A DNA stretch of 35,882 nt from Coxiella sp. RIFCSPHIGHO2_12_FULL_42_15 (GTDB taxonomy: Bacteria > Pseudomonadota > Gammaproteobacteria > Coxiellales > Coxiellaceae): assembly GCA_001797285.1 (NCBI GenBank), contig MGOZ01000028.1, positions 26,615-62,496 of the forward strand, read 5' to 3'. Position numbers and translations under genes: made by a program. Shown piece by piece: positions 8,785 through 18,398 of this stretch. Positions within the stretch are counted from its first letter, which is position 1, and each line of letters opens with the position of its first letter. Below the pieces are notes generated by a model. That model had not been told where the DNA came from. It saw only the letters and a program-made list of their open reading frames with translations, and made no database searches.

Positions 8785-11022
8785 TTACTGTACATTTAAA
8801 TCAAATTGCATCGTGAGATCGTCGTCTTCGACATCGATATTCACGGTGCCTTGTCGATCGGCTAATTTTCCGTAAAGAATTTCCACCGACAATGGGATTT
8901 TGATTTTATTTTTTATCAGATGTTCTAATGGACGCGCGCCCATGGTGCGATTATATCCTTGATGAACAATCCAATTTTCAGCGGCTTCGGTGAGATTCAG
9001 TAGAATATTTTTTTCAGTAAGGAATTTCTTAAGTTCTGATAATTGTTTGTTGGCAATGTGCATAATGGAATTTTTATCTAAATAATTGAAGTGAATAATG
9101 TCATCCAGCCGATTTCTAAATTCAGGCGAAAATAACTGATTAATTTCTCCCGCAGTGGAGTTTTCCTCAGAATCATCGATTGAAAATCCAATGCGTGTTT
9201 TTTCTAATTGCTGTGCGCCTGCGTTTGTGGTCATGATGAGCATCACGTGATTGAAATCGGCTTTTCTGCCATTACTATCCGTTAGACAGCCATAATCCAT
9301 GACTTGCAATAATAAATTAAAAATTTCGGGATGTGCTTTTTCAATTTCATCCAGCAATAAGACACAATGGGGATCTTTATTGATGGCCTCCGTTAAAAGC
9401 CCCCCTTGTTCATAGCCAATATATCCGGGAGGGGCGCCAATTAGTTTAGCGACTGCGTGTTTTTCCATATATTCGGACATATCAAAACGAATAAACTCAA
9501 TGTTGAGCATTTTGGCTAATTGCTTTGAAATTTCCGTTTTTCCAACGCCGGTGGGACCCGCCAGTAAAAATGACCCGATGGGTTTGCGGGGGTCTTTTAA
9601 ACCAAATTTAGATAATTGAATGGCATTACACAATAAATCGATAGCTTCATTTTGACCGTAAACCACGCTTTTTAATCGTTCTGGTAAACTTCGAAATAAT
9701 TCGCGCTCTGTAACGGAGAGTGATTCCAAGGGGATATTCACTTTTTTTGAAACCACTTTATCAATATCGTGGGGGGTGATAACAGATGTAGTCAGATCTT
9801 GACTGTTCAACGCACGATACGCGCCTGCTTCGTCCAAAATTTCGATCGCTTTTTCAGGAAGATGCGTTTCAGGGATATAGCGGCGAGATAACTCAATCGT
9901 ACGATGCAATGCATCATCGGAATATTCCACCTGATGGTAAGATTCATATTTTAATTTTATGTTTTTTAAAATTGAAAAAGTTTCATCATCGCGAGGTTCT
10001 TGAACGTCAATTTTACTATAATAACGCAAAAAGTTAGGATTTTTTGTGGTCATCGTTCGATATTGCTCATAAGTCGTCGACCCAATGCAATAAATTTTTT
10101 CTGAACTTAATAAAAATTCCAAAATGTTATTTTTTTCTGTACTGAATTCGGATAGTTCTTTTCCACTGATGAAATTGTAAAAATCACCAATGAATACAAT
10201 GAGTTTATTTTCTTTTAAAATTTCGTCTAAAATGAATTTAAATCTGGCCTCCAGCTCACCGCGATGACGAAGATTCATGAATAAGAACCCAAGATCAATT
10301 GAATACACTTTAAGACCAGACAGTTTTTTGGGTATTTCATTTATTGCGATACGCCTTGCTAATTCCTTCACAATGGCTTGCTTTCCAACGCCAACCTCGC
10401 CAACCAGTAAAGGATTATTGCGTTTCATTTGGCATAATACTTTTATAGTTTGATCCAATTCACTGCCGCGCCCCACTAAAGCATCCATTTTGGTCGCATT
10501 TTCCAATAAATTTTTCACATATTCCGGAACAGTGGTTTTAGCGATGGAAGTATGCTTGATTCGAATAGGAATTTCTTTTTCATGTTGAGAGATATTCCCA
10601 CTACGCAGTAATCCTTTTATTTTTGACAAATTTAGATCTGATTTTTTTAATATTTCTACCGCATGGCTATTGCATTCATCAAGAACGACGTAAAATATTT
10701 CAAGCCAACTGGAATTTTCTGAGTGAGAGGACCGCTCCTGATGTTGCAAAATTTTTTGTAAAACACGTCGTAGTTGGGACGAGTAACAAACATTTTGCGA
10801 TGAGTAATAATGTTGTGATACTGACATGAATTGCGACATTCGCGCGGAAAGTTCATTTTTAGCCGCTTCAAAATTAAAACCACTATTAATGAGCGTTTCT
10901 GCTATTTTTTGATTGCTAAGAAGCCCCAGGAGAAAGTGTTCTAAGCATATAATTTCATGATTATTTTTAACGGCTTCATTAACGGCACCAATAATGCTTT
11001 GTTTTAAAATAGTATTTAACAT
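8785..11022 (-). CDS. ClpA-like AAA+ unfoldase with degenerate first ATPase domain
   Basis: This 745-residue protein has the ClpA order: Clp N-domain (1-140), D1 (175-430), D2 (440-745). D2 is intact: Walker A GPTGVGKT (489-496), pore loop GYIGY, Walker B VLLLDEIEKAH, a ClpP-binding-type IGF at 611-613, and GARPLEHLI near the end. D1 departs from consensus at key residues: Walker A reads GEVGVGKQ (Gln215 for Thr/Ser), Walker B reads LIVFIGD (Gly279-Asp280 where Asp-Glu is expected), the pore-loop Tyr of KYRG is His, and one of the two Arg-finger positions is Tyr. So D1 probably neither binds nor hydrolyses ATP normally. E. coli ClpA is 758 residues and follows clpS; no clpS is next to this gene. 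It may be a specialised paralogue of a canonical ClpA elsewhere. Confidence 0.88.
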   Translation of the reverse strand: MLNTILKQSIIGAVNEAVKNNHEIICLEHFLLGLLSNQKIAETLINSGFNFEAAKNELSARMSQFMSVSQHYYSSQNVCYSSQLRRVLQKILQHQERSSHSENSSWLEIFYVVLDECNSHAVEILKKSDLNLSKIKGLLRSGNISQHEKEIPIRIKHTSIAKTTVPEYVKNLLENATKMDALVGRGSELDQTIKVLCQMKRNNPLLVGEVGVGKQAIVKELARRIAINEIPKKLSGLKVYSIDLGFLFMNLRHRGELEARFKFILDEILKENKLIVFIGDFYNFISGKELSEFSTEKNNILEFLLSSEKIYCIGSTTYEQYRTMTTKNPNFLRYYSKIDVQEPRDDETFSILKNIKLKYESYHQVEYSDDALHRTIELSRRYIPETHLPEKAIEILDEAGAYRALNSQDLTTSVITPHDIDKVVSKKVNIPLESLSVTERELFRSLPERLKSVVYGQNEAIDLLCNAIQLSKFGLKDPRKPIGSFLLAGPTGVGKTEISKQLAKMLNIEFIRFDMSEYMEKHAVAKLIGAPPGYIGYEQGGLLTEAINKDPHCVLLLDEIEKAHPEIFNLLLQVMDYGCLTDSNGRKADFNHVMLIMTTNAGAQQLEKTRIGFSIDDSEENSTAGEINQLFSPEFRNRLDDIIHFNYLDKNSIMHIANKQLSELKKFLTEKNILLNLTEAAENWIVHQGYNRTMGARPLEHLIKNKIKIPLSVEILYGKLADRQGTVNIDVEDDDLTMQFDLNVQ

Positions 11023-11060
11023 TGCCCCTCCCTAAACACAATCACTCCACGAATAACTAC

Positions 11061-11089
11061 ACTATAGGTTAACAATGAGCGCTCTTCAA
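11061..11089 (-). promoter_or_regulatory. Promoter of the ClpA-like gene
   Basis: On the minus strand, TTGAAG (11089-11084) and TATAGT (11066-11061) are 17 bases apart, with the start codon about 40 bases downstream behind an AGGGAGGGG ribosome site. The -35 region reads CTTGAA, the same as the sigma-32 heat-shock -35 core, but the downstream part fits sigma-70 better. Confidence 0.6.
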
Positions 11090-11119
11090 GGCGTTAAGAA
11101 CGGGCCCCTAAAACAGCCG

Positions 11120-12442
11120 CTAATTCAGCTTAGTCTCTCTTTGCTTTCCAAGCTGTAATAATTCTTTTTCAATTTGCTCTGTATCTAACGTGGAGAAATC
11201 ACGTAAGTTGATGATGGCAATTAATGAAATTAGTGCAGTAATCATCATGTAAAAACTCGGTGCCAAATTGGTTTTTGACATATGCAGCAAATAAGTGACG
11301 GCTAACGGCGCTAAACCACCCACTAACCCAAAACTGAGATTATAAGATAATGCAATACCCGAAGTGCGATATCGACTACGGAATCGCTCAGCAAGTGTTC
11401 CGGAAATTGGGCCGACAATCATTGCGCTGATGATCCCTAAACTGATGAGGCAAACGTAAAAAAGACCTCCTAATCCGTGTGACATTCCGTCATACAAAGG
11501 TAATGACAAAAACAAAAATCCATAAGCACCGATGCTCAAAATAAAATTACGACTCGTTATATCCGATAACCAAGCAAACAAAGGAATGAAACAGCTAAAT
11601 ATCACTAAATTAATGGTATTGGCTGTGAGCGCTTGCTCGAGTGGTAATTGCAAATATTCATTCAAAAAGGTTGGCATAAAGAGAAATATCACGCTGATTG
11701 CAGCCGCCATAACAGAAACAATCGTAAAGGAGCGTGAAATTTGTCGTGATTCGAAGCGTAACATTTCCGTTATCGGTTTTGGAGAAAGTTTTTTCGCTTT
11801 TTGGTATTCCAAAAAAATGGGGCTTTCAACCATTCTTTTTCGAATAAAAAAACCTAGAATTGCTAATAATCCACCAAATAAAAAGGGAAAGCGCCACCCC
11901 CATTGATATAAGGTCGTTTCAGAAATGTATTTTACCAGCATCGCACCAACGAATGAAGCCAGCATGGTTCCCAAATTAATGCCAAAAAAAAGAAAGCTTG
12001 AAATAAAACCGCGATATTTTGCGGGAGCATGTTCTGTGAGATAAGCGGTGCCACTCGGAAATTCGCCGCCAATGGATATTCCGACTAAAAAACGTAAAAT
12101 TAACAACAGTAATGGTGCTGCGCCACCGATGTTTTTGTAAGTGGGTAAGCAGCCAATGAGGAAAATCGGTATGCCCATCAGAATCATCGATAAAATTAGG
12201 CCTTTTTGGCGACCATAGCGGTCACCAATATGACCGAAAATAATTCCTCCAATGGGGCGCGATAAATACCCTACTGCAAAAATCGAAAATACTTGCAATA
12301 AAGCCAAATAACTATCGCTGTGTGGAAAAAAAAGTTTAGTTATTACGGGTGCCATAAAAATATAAATGACAAAGTCATACATTTCTAATACGCTCCCTAC
12401 GGAGCTTGCAATCGTTATAAAGCCGAGTTTTTTTGTATTCAC
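11120..12442 (-). CDS. MFS transporter, metabolite:H+ symporter (ProP-like) family
   Basis: This 440-residue permease has about twelve membrane segments. Family marks are the N-terminal GSVLEMYDFVIYIFMAP, RPIGGIIFGHIGDRYGRQKG (loop 2-3 MFS motif) and RFLVGISIGGEFPSG, all typical of MHS-type symporters for proline/betaine, citrate or ketoglutarate. The exact substrate cannot be read. I chose the GTG at 12442, preceded by AAGGAGG (12448-12454). The frame runs further upstream into the MITE at 12459-12628, but that part is not coding. The MITE sits only four bases beyond the ribosome site, so the native promoter region has been replaced. Confidence 0.88.
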   Translation of the reverse strand: MNTKKLGFITIASSVGSVLEMYDFVIYIFMAPVITKLFFPHSDSYLALLQVFSIFAVGYLSRPIGGIIFGHIGDRYGRQKGLILSMILMGIPIFLIGCLPTYKNIGGAAPLLLLILRFLVGISIGGEFPSGTAYLTEHAPAKYRGFISSFLFFGINLGTMLASFVGAMLVKYISETTLYQWGWRFPFLFGGLLAILGFFIRKRMVESPIFLEYQKAKKLSPKPITEMLRFESRQISRSFTIVSVMAAAISVIFLFMPTFLNEYLQLPLEQALTANTINLVIFSCFIPLFAWLSDITSRNFILSIGAYGFLFLSLPLYDGMSHGLGGLFYVCLISLGIISAMIVGPISGTLAERFRSRYRTSGIALSYNLSFGLVGGLAPLAVTYLLHMSKTNLAPSFYMMITALISLIAIINLRDFSTLDTEQIEKELLQLGKQRETKLN

Positions 12443-12458
12443 TGTTTCCTCCTTGTTG

Positions 12459-12628
12459 ATATAGTGTTTCAGATAAATATTTTGGTAAAAATAAACTATT
12501 TTAATTGTCTTACCGGCAATGGTGCTCACTTTCAAGCTTCCCTCTCCCGCCTGCGGGAGAGGCTAGGAGAGGGTTGGCTTCTAATGGCACGATCATTTTC
12601 ACCAAAATATTTATCTGAAAAGCTATAG
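12459..12628 (+). mobile_element. 170-bp MITE, copy 1
   Basis: Near-perfect terminal inverted repeats of about 28 bases bound this element: the left end reads TATAGTGTTTCAGATAAATA and the right end in reverse reads CTATAGCTTTTCAGATAAAT, both continuing to TTTTGGT. The interior has a strong hairpin (CCTCTCCCG/CGGGAGAGG). A second 170-bp copy at 22244-22413 differs at four positions. There is no coding capacity, so it must be mobilised in trans; TA at the edges would suit an IS630/Tc1-type transposase, but this is inference. Confidence 0.9.
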
Positions 12629-12636
12629 CGAAGCCA

Positions 12637-12671
12637 AACCCCGGGCATCAGCCCAGGAATTGCTGGGATTT
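12637..12671 (+). repeat. CCGGGC hairpin repeat, copy 1
   Basis: CCCCGGGC-ATCA-GCCCAGG followed by a second stem CCCAG/CTGGG and a T-run (ATTTTTAT) lies just after the fumC stop. The CCC(C/T)GGGC core recurs at 14089-14134 and 19832-19857. Here it may end fumC transcription, although its T-run faces the plus strand. Confidence 0.6.
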
Positions 12672-14060
12672 TTATACCATTTTTTTAGGGTCTACAGCGT
12701 TATCAAATTCTTTTTCTGTTAGAAAACCAAGTGCTACGCACGCCTCTTTTAAGCTGCTTCCTTCATGATGTGCTTTTTTAGCAATTTGTGCCGCCTTATC
12801 GTAACCGATAACGGGATTGAGCGCCGTCACCAACATCAGTGAATGATTTAAGAAATAATTTATTTTTTCTTCATTGGGTGTGATGCCGATCGCACAATGG
12901 TCATTGAAGGAATGACAAGCATCTGCTAACAAATAAATGGATTGAATTAGGTTATAAATCATCACAGGCTTAAAGACATTTAATTCAAAATTACCTTGTG
13001 TGCCTGCAAATCCAATGGCTGCATCGTTTCCTAATACCTGTACACAAACCATGGTCATGGCTTCTGATTGTGTGGGATTGACTTTACCTGGCATAATGGA
13101 TGAGCCCGGTTCATTTTCAGGAATGATTAATTCACCTAAACCACAACGAGGTCCGCAAGCGAGCCAGCGAATATCGTTGGCCATTTTCATTAATGCACAA
13201 GCCAGCGCTTTTAATGCGCCACTGGCAAGCACAATCTCATCATGAGCCGCTAATGCAGCAAATTTATTTTTAGCGGAAACAAACGGAAGCCCAGTTAAGT
13301 CAGCAATATATTTGGCGGCCTTTTCCGCAAATTGAGGGTGCGTATTAAGCCCGGTTCCAACGGCAGTTCCCCCCAAAGCAAGACGATATAAATTGGGTAA
13401 TACCTCATCTAACGAATTTAAATTATGGTCTAATTGACTCACATAGCCCGAAAATTCCTGACCTAATGTTAATGGCACGGCATCTTGTAAGTGCGTTCGA
13501 CCGATTTTAATAATAGGGCTAAACGCCTTAGATTTTTGTGCCAAGGTGTCACGTAATTTTTTCACCGCGGGAATTAATCTTTTAAAAATCATTTCTGCCG
13601 CGGCAATGTGCATAGCGGTGGGGAAAGTGTCATTCGAAGATTGTGACATATTGACATCATCGTTGGGGTGAATCGGGCTTTTACTTCCCATTTTTCCACC
13701 AGCAAGCTCAATAGCGCGGTTTGAAATGACTTCGTTCGTATTCATATTCGTTTGTGTGCCGCTACCAGTTTGCCATATTTTTAAAGGGAATTCGTCATTC
13801 AGTTTACCTGCGATCACTTCATCGGCGGCTTGGCAAATCAGTTTGCATTTTTCGGCGGATAATTTTCCTATTTCATGATTGGTGCATGCAGCTGCTTTTT
13901 TGAGGATGCCTAAAGCACGAATAAGTTCGGGTGGCATGGTTTCTCGTCCAATCGCAAAATTAATCGTTGATCGTTCCGATTGAGCTCCCCAATACCGATT
14001 GGCTGGCACTTCAATCTTTCCCATGCTATCGGATTCAATCCGCATTTTTTCTGTCGTCAT
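12672..14060 (-). CDS. fumC: Class II fumarate hydratase
   Basis: FumC interconverts fumarate and malate in the TCA cycle, as an oxygen-stable, iron-free tetramer. The 462-residue protein has the class II signature [15 protein letters not shown], the N-terminal [20 protein letters not shown], the active-site segments [13 protein letters not shown] and [19 protein letters not shown], and [16 protein letters not shown]. Length matches E. coli FumC (467). I chose the ATG at 14060, with GGAG 6-7 bases upstream; the longer frame would start at TTG twelve bases before it. Confidence 0.97.
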   Translation of the reverse strand: MTTEKMRIESDSMGKIEVPANRYWGAQSERSTINFAIGRETMPPELIRALGILKKAAACTNHEIGKLSAEKCKLICQAADEVIAGKLNDEFPLKIWQTGSGTQTNMNTNEVISNRAIELAGGKMGSKSPIHPNDDVNMSQSSNDTFPTAMHIAAAEMIFKRLIPAVKKLRDTLAQKSKAFSPIIKIGRTHLQDAVPLTLGQEFSGYVSQLDHNLNSLDEVLPNLYRLALGGTAVGTGLNTHPQFAEKAAKYIADLTGLPFVSAKNKFAALAAHDEIVLASGALKALACALMKMANDIRWLACGPRCGLGELIIPENEPGSSIMPGKVNPTQSEAMTMVCVQVLGNDAAIGFAGTQGNFELNVFKPVMIYNLIQSIYLLADACHSFNDHCAIGITPNEEKINYFLNHSLMLVTALNPVIGYDKAAQIAKKAHHEGSSLKEACVALGFLTEKEFDNAVDPKKMV

Positions 14061-14088
14061 CGATGGCTCCAAATTTTAAAATGATTTG

Positions 14089-14134
14089 ATATATCCTCAA
14101 ACCCTGGGCTAACGCCCGGGGTTTGAGGATATAT
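14089..14134. repeat. CCGGGC hairpin repeat, copy 2 (21-bp stem)
   Basis: Arms 14089-14109 and 14114-14134 pair over 21 bases with a single T/G position and a TAAC loop. It lies between divergent fumC and DUF924 genes, so it is not a normal terminator. The core matches the hairpins at 12637-12671 and 19832-19857, pointing to a dispersed palindromic family. Confidence 0.8.
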
Positions 14135-14222
14135 AATCCTATATTAATCAATCCATTACCATATGTGCAAAAAAAATCCTGTGTCCTATAGTATGAAAAG
14201 GGGCATAACATAGGGTAAGGGT

Positions 14223-14828
14223 ATGGTAAATACGGAACGGGTACAATCAATATTGGAATTTTGGTTTGGAAGAGTGGAGGAAACGGTTATCCCTTCTGAG
14301 AATCGGGCTCGTATTTGGTTTGGGGACAATAAGCAGGTCGACAGTGAGATCAAGTCACGCTTTGACAAAGATTTGGAATCGGCGGTGCGTGGTGATTATC
14401 TCCACTGGGAAAAAAATTCTCGTAGCCAGCTGGCCCTCATTATTACCCTCGATCAGTTTTCACGGCATATTCATCGGGGTAAATCCTATGCTTATGCGCA
14501 GGACGATTATGCGTTAAGTATTTGTACTCGCGGCATGGAGCATGAACTCGACCATTACTTGAGTTTGATTGAGAGAGTTTTTTACTATTTTCCGCTTCTG
14601 CATTCGGAACATTTAGCCTATCAAGAGAGTTCTATTCGAGCTTATGAGATTCTGGTGGAGCTTGCCTTGCCTGAAACCAAAGTTATCTATGAAAGTTTCT
14701 TTAAATTTGCCAACCATCATTATAGTATTGTTCGTCGCTTTGGTCGTTTTCCACAACGCAATGCCGTGTTAGGGCGTGGATCGACAAAAGAGGAGCTCGA
14801 TTATCTCAAAGAGTCTGAGCAATATTGA
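14223..14828 (+). CDS. DUF924 family protein
   Basis: This 201-residue protein belongs to the DUF924 family (PF06041, TPR-like helical fold). It shows the opening ILEFWFG, the conserved LALIITLDQFSRHIHRG (70-86; usual form LALVLLLDQFPRNIFRG), HSEHLAYQ and the C-terminal RRFGRFPQRNAVLGR. The biochemical role is not established. It is the first gene of a plus-strand cluster with DUF1820, nagZ, MscS and hpt, and is divergent from fumC. Confidence 0.9.
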   Translation: MVNTERVQSILEFWFGRVEETVIPSENRARIWFGDNKQVDSEIKSRFDKDLESAVRGDYLHWEKNSRSQLALIITLDQFSRHIHRGKSYAYAQDDYALSICTRGMEHELDHYLSLIERVFYYFPLLHSEHLAYQESSIRAYEILVELALPETKVIYESFFKFANHHYSIVRRFGRFPQRNAVLGRGSTKEELDYLKESEQY

Positions 14829-14867
14829 ATATCCCAATGAGAATGTATTCGTTGAGAGGGTGGTGAC

Positions 14868-15197
14868 ATGACAACAGGGCAGACCATTTACCGGATTATC
14901 TTTTCACAAGACGATAAGGTGTATGAAATTTATGCACGTTATCTTACTGAAGAAAGCCTGATAGGGTTTATCGAGATCGAGGAGTTGCTTTTTAACGAGA
15001 GCTCGCTCGTGGTTGATCCCTCAGAAGAAAAAATCCGTGCTGAATTCCAAGAAGTCAAACGCAGCTATATTCCTTTGCATCATGTGTTGCGTATTGATGA
15101 AGTTGTTAAAAAAGGTTCTGCAAAAATAAAAGATACCGATCAAAAAGGAAATGTTCATCATTTAGGGGCGTATCGCACGACGGACAGGGATAGATAA
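14868..15197 (+). CDS. DUF1820 family protein
   Basis: This 109-residue soluble protein opens with TGQTIYRIIFSQDDKVYEIYA and contains EIEELLFNE and RSYIPLHHVLRIDEV, matching DUF1820 (PF08850), a small gammaproteobacterial family without known function. GAGAGGG precedes the ATG. It lies 39 bases after the DUF924 gene and 3 bases before nagZ, so co-transcription is likely. Confidence 0.88.
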   Translation: MTTGQTIYRIIFSQDDKVYEIYARYLTEESLIGFIEIEELLFNESSLVVDPSEEKIRAEFQEVKRSYIPLHHVLRIDEVVKKGSAKIKDTDQKGNVHHLGAYRTTDRDR

Positions 15198-15200
15198 ATT

Positions 15201-16088
15201 TTGAACTATGTATTGTTGGATATTGCTGGCCTTGCCTTAACGGCCGAAGATCAAGAAATTTTGCAACATCCCGCTGTTTTTGGCGTTATTCTTTTTGCGC
15301 GTAATTATCAAAATCCGCGGCAATTGCGTGAATTGACGGAATCGATTCATCGAGTGAATTCAACGCTCTGCATTACGGTAGATCAAGAAGGTGGCCGAGT
15401 ACAACGATTTAAAGAGTCATTTACGTTGTTGCCCAGCATGCGAGAATGGGGACTGCAGTATGAGCGTGATCGTGAGCAAGCGGTTGTGGCTTTTAAAACC
15501 ATGTTAAAAACCATGGTGACTGAATTGAAGTCCGTTGGAGTACAGGCGACATTGATGCCTGTATTAGATGTGGATTATGGGGTGAGTCAAATTATCGGGG
15601 AGCGCAGTTTTGGTCGTGATGTTACGGTCGTGACTCAATTGGCGAATATTGCTGTTGATGTATTGCATCAATACGGGATGCCAGCCACGGGGAAACATTT
15701 TCCAGGACACGGTGCTGTGGTATTGGATTCACACGAACAATTACCCATTGATGAACGTGAATTCGAGCAAATTTGGCAAAATGATTTGGTTCCATATCAA
15801 AAATTAGTGCATTGCTTGGACGCAATCATGCCAGCGCATATTATTTACCCTGCGATTGACGATAAACCAGCAGGATTTTCGCGAATTTGGCTACAAGAAA
15901 TATTGCGGCAGCGTTTGGGCTTTACAGGATTAATTATGAGTGATGATATTACGATGAAAGCAGCACACTGTTTCGGTGATTATGTGGAACGAGCGCATTT
16001 GGCGTGGGAGGCGGGGTGCAATGTGGTGACGGTCTGTAATTATCGCCCGGGAGCCATTGCTGTCTTAGAGAGCGCGGCTTCGGGTTGA
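15201..16088 (+). CDS. nagZ: Beta-N-acetylhexosaminidase NagZ
   Basis: NagZ removes GlcNAc from anhydro-muropeptides in cytoplasmic peptidoglycan recycling. The protein (glycoside hydrolase family 3) has the substrate-binding VDQEGGRVQRFK, the GKHFPGHG loop carrying the catalytic His, and the nucleophile Asp in LIMSDDITMKAA. The start is TTG, the only one that keeps the family N-terminus (MNYVLLDIAG), with AGGGA about 11 bases upstream. At 295 residues it is about 45 shorter than E. coli NagZ (341); the missing part is the C-terminal helical tail, and all active-site segments are present. Confidence 0.94.
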   Translation: MNYVLLDIAGLALTAEDQEILQHPAVFGVILFARNYQNPRQLRELTESIHRVNSTLCITVDQEGGRVQRFKESFTLLPSMREWGLQYERDREQAVVAFKTMLKTMVTELKSVGVQATLMPVLDVDYGVSQIIGERSFGRDVTVVTQLANIAVDVLHQYGMPATGKHFPGHGAVVLDSHEQLPIDEREFEQIWQNDLVPYQKLVHCLDAIMPAHIIYPAIDDKPAGFSRIWLQEILRQRLGFTGLIMSDDITMKAAHCFGDYVERAHLAWEAGCNVVTVCNYRPGAIAVLESAASG

Positions 16089-16106
16089 TGAGTGAAGGAG
16101 ACCAGT

Positions 16107-17228
16107 TTGAATTACCTGCACGATCTTGGTATGACGCATTGGCTTTTAAAAATTATTGCTGCTGTCGTATTCGGTTTGATGATTAATGCTATTGAATATT
16201 TTCTTTATCGTTATTATTTACCTCGTGTTGAAAAACGGCATCAATTGTGGCGTCAAGTTTTTCTACGAGCCATTCATCAGCCGTTAATTTATTTTATTTG
16301 GTTAATGGTGCTCAGCATTATTATTGAAACACTGATTCCAGCCCAAAACCCCAATCTGGCTTTACTCGATCCTGCGCGTGATATTATCGTTTTATTATTT
16401 TTATTTTGGTTTTTTATGCGATTTATTCGACGAGGAGAAGACGTATTCGTTATTCGCATAGAAAATGGTAAGCGCCAAATTTTTCAAGACAGCACTTCAG
16501 TACATGCGTTAGCACAAGTCTTTCGAATCATCGCAATTGTCGTTGTCGCGCTGATGCTTATGCACTCCGTTGGAATTTCTATTTCTGCCTTGCTAGCATT
16601 TGGTGGTTTAGGTGGTTTAGCCATTTCTTTTGCTGCAAAAGATACTTTGGCTAATTTTATTGGAGGGCTCATCATTTATTGGGATCGACCCTTTTCTGTG
16701 GGAGACCTGATAGGTTCTCCAGACCGTAATATTGAAGGGACTGTTGTTAAAATTGGATGGCGATTAACGATGGTGCGTACTCCCGATATGCGCCCGTTGT
16801 ACATTCCGAACGGTATTTTTTCCGCGATTGCGCTCGAGAATAAATCTCGTCTGTGGCATCGCCGTCTTGAAATGATCATTGGCATTCGTTACGAAGATGC
16901 CGATAAATTGAAACGCATCCTGAAAGCGTTGGCAGATATGCTCGCGAAGCATTCAGACATTGACCAGACACAAACGACCTATGTACGTCTCGTGGAATTG
17001 GGCGTCAGTGCGTTGAATATTAAAATTCAAGCCTTTACGAAAGTGACCGAATTCGTTAAATTTTGTGAAGTACAAGAAGACGTGCTTTTAAAAATTATGG
17101 CGATTGTGACTCACTATGAGGCTGAGTTTGCCTATCCAACCCATACGATACATATTCCTAATGGTGTGGAGTATTTTCAATCTGATGCAGAAAATGGAGA
17201 ATCCAATGACGATAGAAATTTGCAATGA
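16107..17228 (+). CDS. MscS family mechanosensitive channel
   Basis: This ~373-residue inner-membrane protein has about four N-terminal membrane helices, a pore helix with Ala/Gly pattern ([26 protein letters not shown]) and the beta domain (RPFSVGDLI...[22 protein letters not shown]) that defines MscS. Such channels release solutes under hypo-osmotic stress. I chose the TTG at 16107, spaced six bases from AAGGAG (16095-16100); the alternative is GTG at 16092. It overlaps the longer possible start of hpt and belongs to the same plus-strand cluster. Confidence 0.9.
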   Translation: MNYLHDLGMTHWLLKIIAAVVFGLMINAIEYFLYRYYLPRVEKRHQLWRQVFLRAIHQPLIYFIWLMVLSIIIETLIPAQNPNLALLDPARDIIVLLFLFWFFMRFIRRGEDVFVIRIENGKRQIFQDSTSVHALAQVFRIIAIVVVALMLMHSVGISISALLAFGGLGGLAISFAAKDTLANFIGGLIIYWDRPFSVGDLIGSPDRNIEGTVVKIGWRLTMVRTPDMRPLYIPNGIFSAIALENKSRLWHRRLEMIIGIRYEDADKLKRILKALADMLAKHSDIDQTQTTYVRLVELGVSALNIKIQAFTKVTEFVKFCEVQEDVLLKIMAIVTHYEAEFAYPTHTIHIPNGVEYFQSDAENGESNDDRNLQ

Positions 17229-17274
17229 ATTTGAAAAATTAACTGCAACATTGACGAAAAAAAAAGAGGAATCC

Positions 17275-17847
17275 ATGTTATTACCAGAACATATTCGCGA
17301 GGTTTTTGCTAAATCTACTTGTTTGTATTCTAAAGAAGAAGTTGAAAATGCGTTGGATCGGATGGCCATTGATATTAGTCACCGTCTTGCTAACAAAAAT
17401 CCGATTTTTTTATGTGTGGTTGTGGGGGGTATTATCCCTATGGGTAATTTATTACCGCGATTGGATTTCCCGTTGCTGGTTGATTACGTACATGCCACGC
17501 GTTATCGCAATGATACCGTCGGAAAAGATTTGCAATGGCGCGTGAAGCCTTCATGCAATATGAAAGGACGTACCGTTATTGTGGTGGATGATATTTTGGA
17601 TGGTGGTGTGACGCTCAGTGCTATTATTCAATATTGTAACGAGCAAGGCGCAGCCGAAGTGTTTACCGCTGTTTTAGTCGATAAACGTCATGCGCGTTTA
17701 CCGAATGGCCATCAGAAAGCGAATTTTTGTGGCTTGGAAGTGGATAATCATTATGTTTTTGGTTATGGCATGGATTACAAGGGTTATCTTCGTAATGCAC
17801 CAGGAATTTATAGGATTCCCTCAGAAGAGGGTGTAGCCTCAGAATGA
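17275..17847 (+). CDS. hpt: Hypoxanthine(-guanine) phosphoribosyltransferase
   Basis: Hpt salvages hypoxanthine/guanine to IMP/GMP with PRPP. The PRPP-binding loop [14 protein letters not shown] lies at 101-114, with [13 protein letters not shown] (48-60) and VDYVHATRY (69-77) as family segments. The start at 17275 ([19 protein letters not shown]) follows AGAGGA and gives 190 residues, the usual length; an ATG at 17206 with GGAGA upstream would add 23 residues and overlap the channel gene. It is the last gene of the cluster. Confidence 0.93.
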   Translation: MLLPEHIREVFAKSTCLYSKEEVENALDRMAIDISHRLANKNPIFLCVVVGGIIPMGNLLPRLDFPLLVDYVHATRYRNDTVGKDLQWRVKPSCNMKGRTVIVVDDILDGGVTLSAIIQYCNEQGAAEVFTAVLVDKRHARLPNGHQKANFCGLEVDNHYVFGYGMDYKGYLRNAPGIYRIPSEEGVASE

Positions 17848-17948
17848 GGTGCTAGCGTTAAATTTCAAGCGAGGAGAGGGGGCTTACGATCAACGTCGGT
17901 GCCCGCCTCATTCCAAGGCCACATTCCTTCCAGAATGAGATATTCTCG

Positions 17949-18398
17949 CTAGGAACACTCTCCAGATTGAAGATCGGCCCAGCTGCCGTCGCCTTTGCAA
18001 GTAAAGTCATAACCGTTAATTATATTGCTAGTAACGCTTTTTTTATCACGACATTTAGCCCACATTGCTTTGGCTGGGGGCTTATAATATGCAGGGTCCC
18101 CATACTTTGCACTAAATTTCATTTTTTTACTGAAGGAGGAGGAAGATGCTTTCATACACAAACAAACTGCTGAACCTAGTTCCACTGTCACGTTTTTGTT
18201 TGATCCGTCTGCTCCTACAAAAGCAACATCTAATAATAATTGATGGCCCCGGAGGTTATTTACCACTTTGATCCAGTATCCTAAACCTCCATCTCCACAC
18301 TTCCCATCGTCAGATGCCACATTGGCAGCAGCAAGCGGCGGCAGCAAAGACAGCAAAACACCAAAACCGCTTGAAACAAAAAGATTACATTTTTTCAT
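17949..18398 (-). CDS. Small secreted protein with six cysteines
   Basis: This 149-residue protein has a signal peptide (MKKCN..., hydrophobic core 7-22, likely cut after AAA at 25). The mature part has cysteines 34, 79, 81, 116, 134 and 148, enough for three disulfides, so it is probably periplasmic or extracellular. GGAG lies before the ATG. I do not recognise the family. Downstream of csiV on the same strand, separated by a gap with a ten-C run (18442-18451). Confidence 0.75.
   Translation of the reverse strand: MKKCNLFVSSGFGVLLSLLPPLAAANVASDDGKCGDGGLGYWIKVVNNLRGHQLLLDVAFVGADGSNKNVTVELGSAVCLCMKASSSSFSKKMKFSAKYGDPAYYKPPAKAMWAKCRDKKSVTSNIINGYDFTCKGDGSWADLQSGECS

Noticed and set aside
12443-12535. 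N-terminal extension of the MFS transporter
   Set aside because: The extra residues are encoded by the MITE; GTG at 12442 has a strong AAGGAGG site and matches the family N-terminus.
14089-14134. Terminator of fumC or DUF924
   Set aside because: It lies between the 5' ends of divergent genes, so it is better treated as a palindromic repeat.
17848-17948. Possible hairpin terminator after hpt (CTCATTC/GAATGAG)
   Set aside because: The stem is only seven bases with a loop of about 18 and no T-run, too weak to call.
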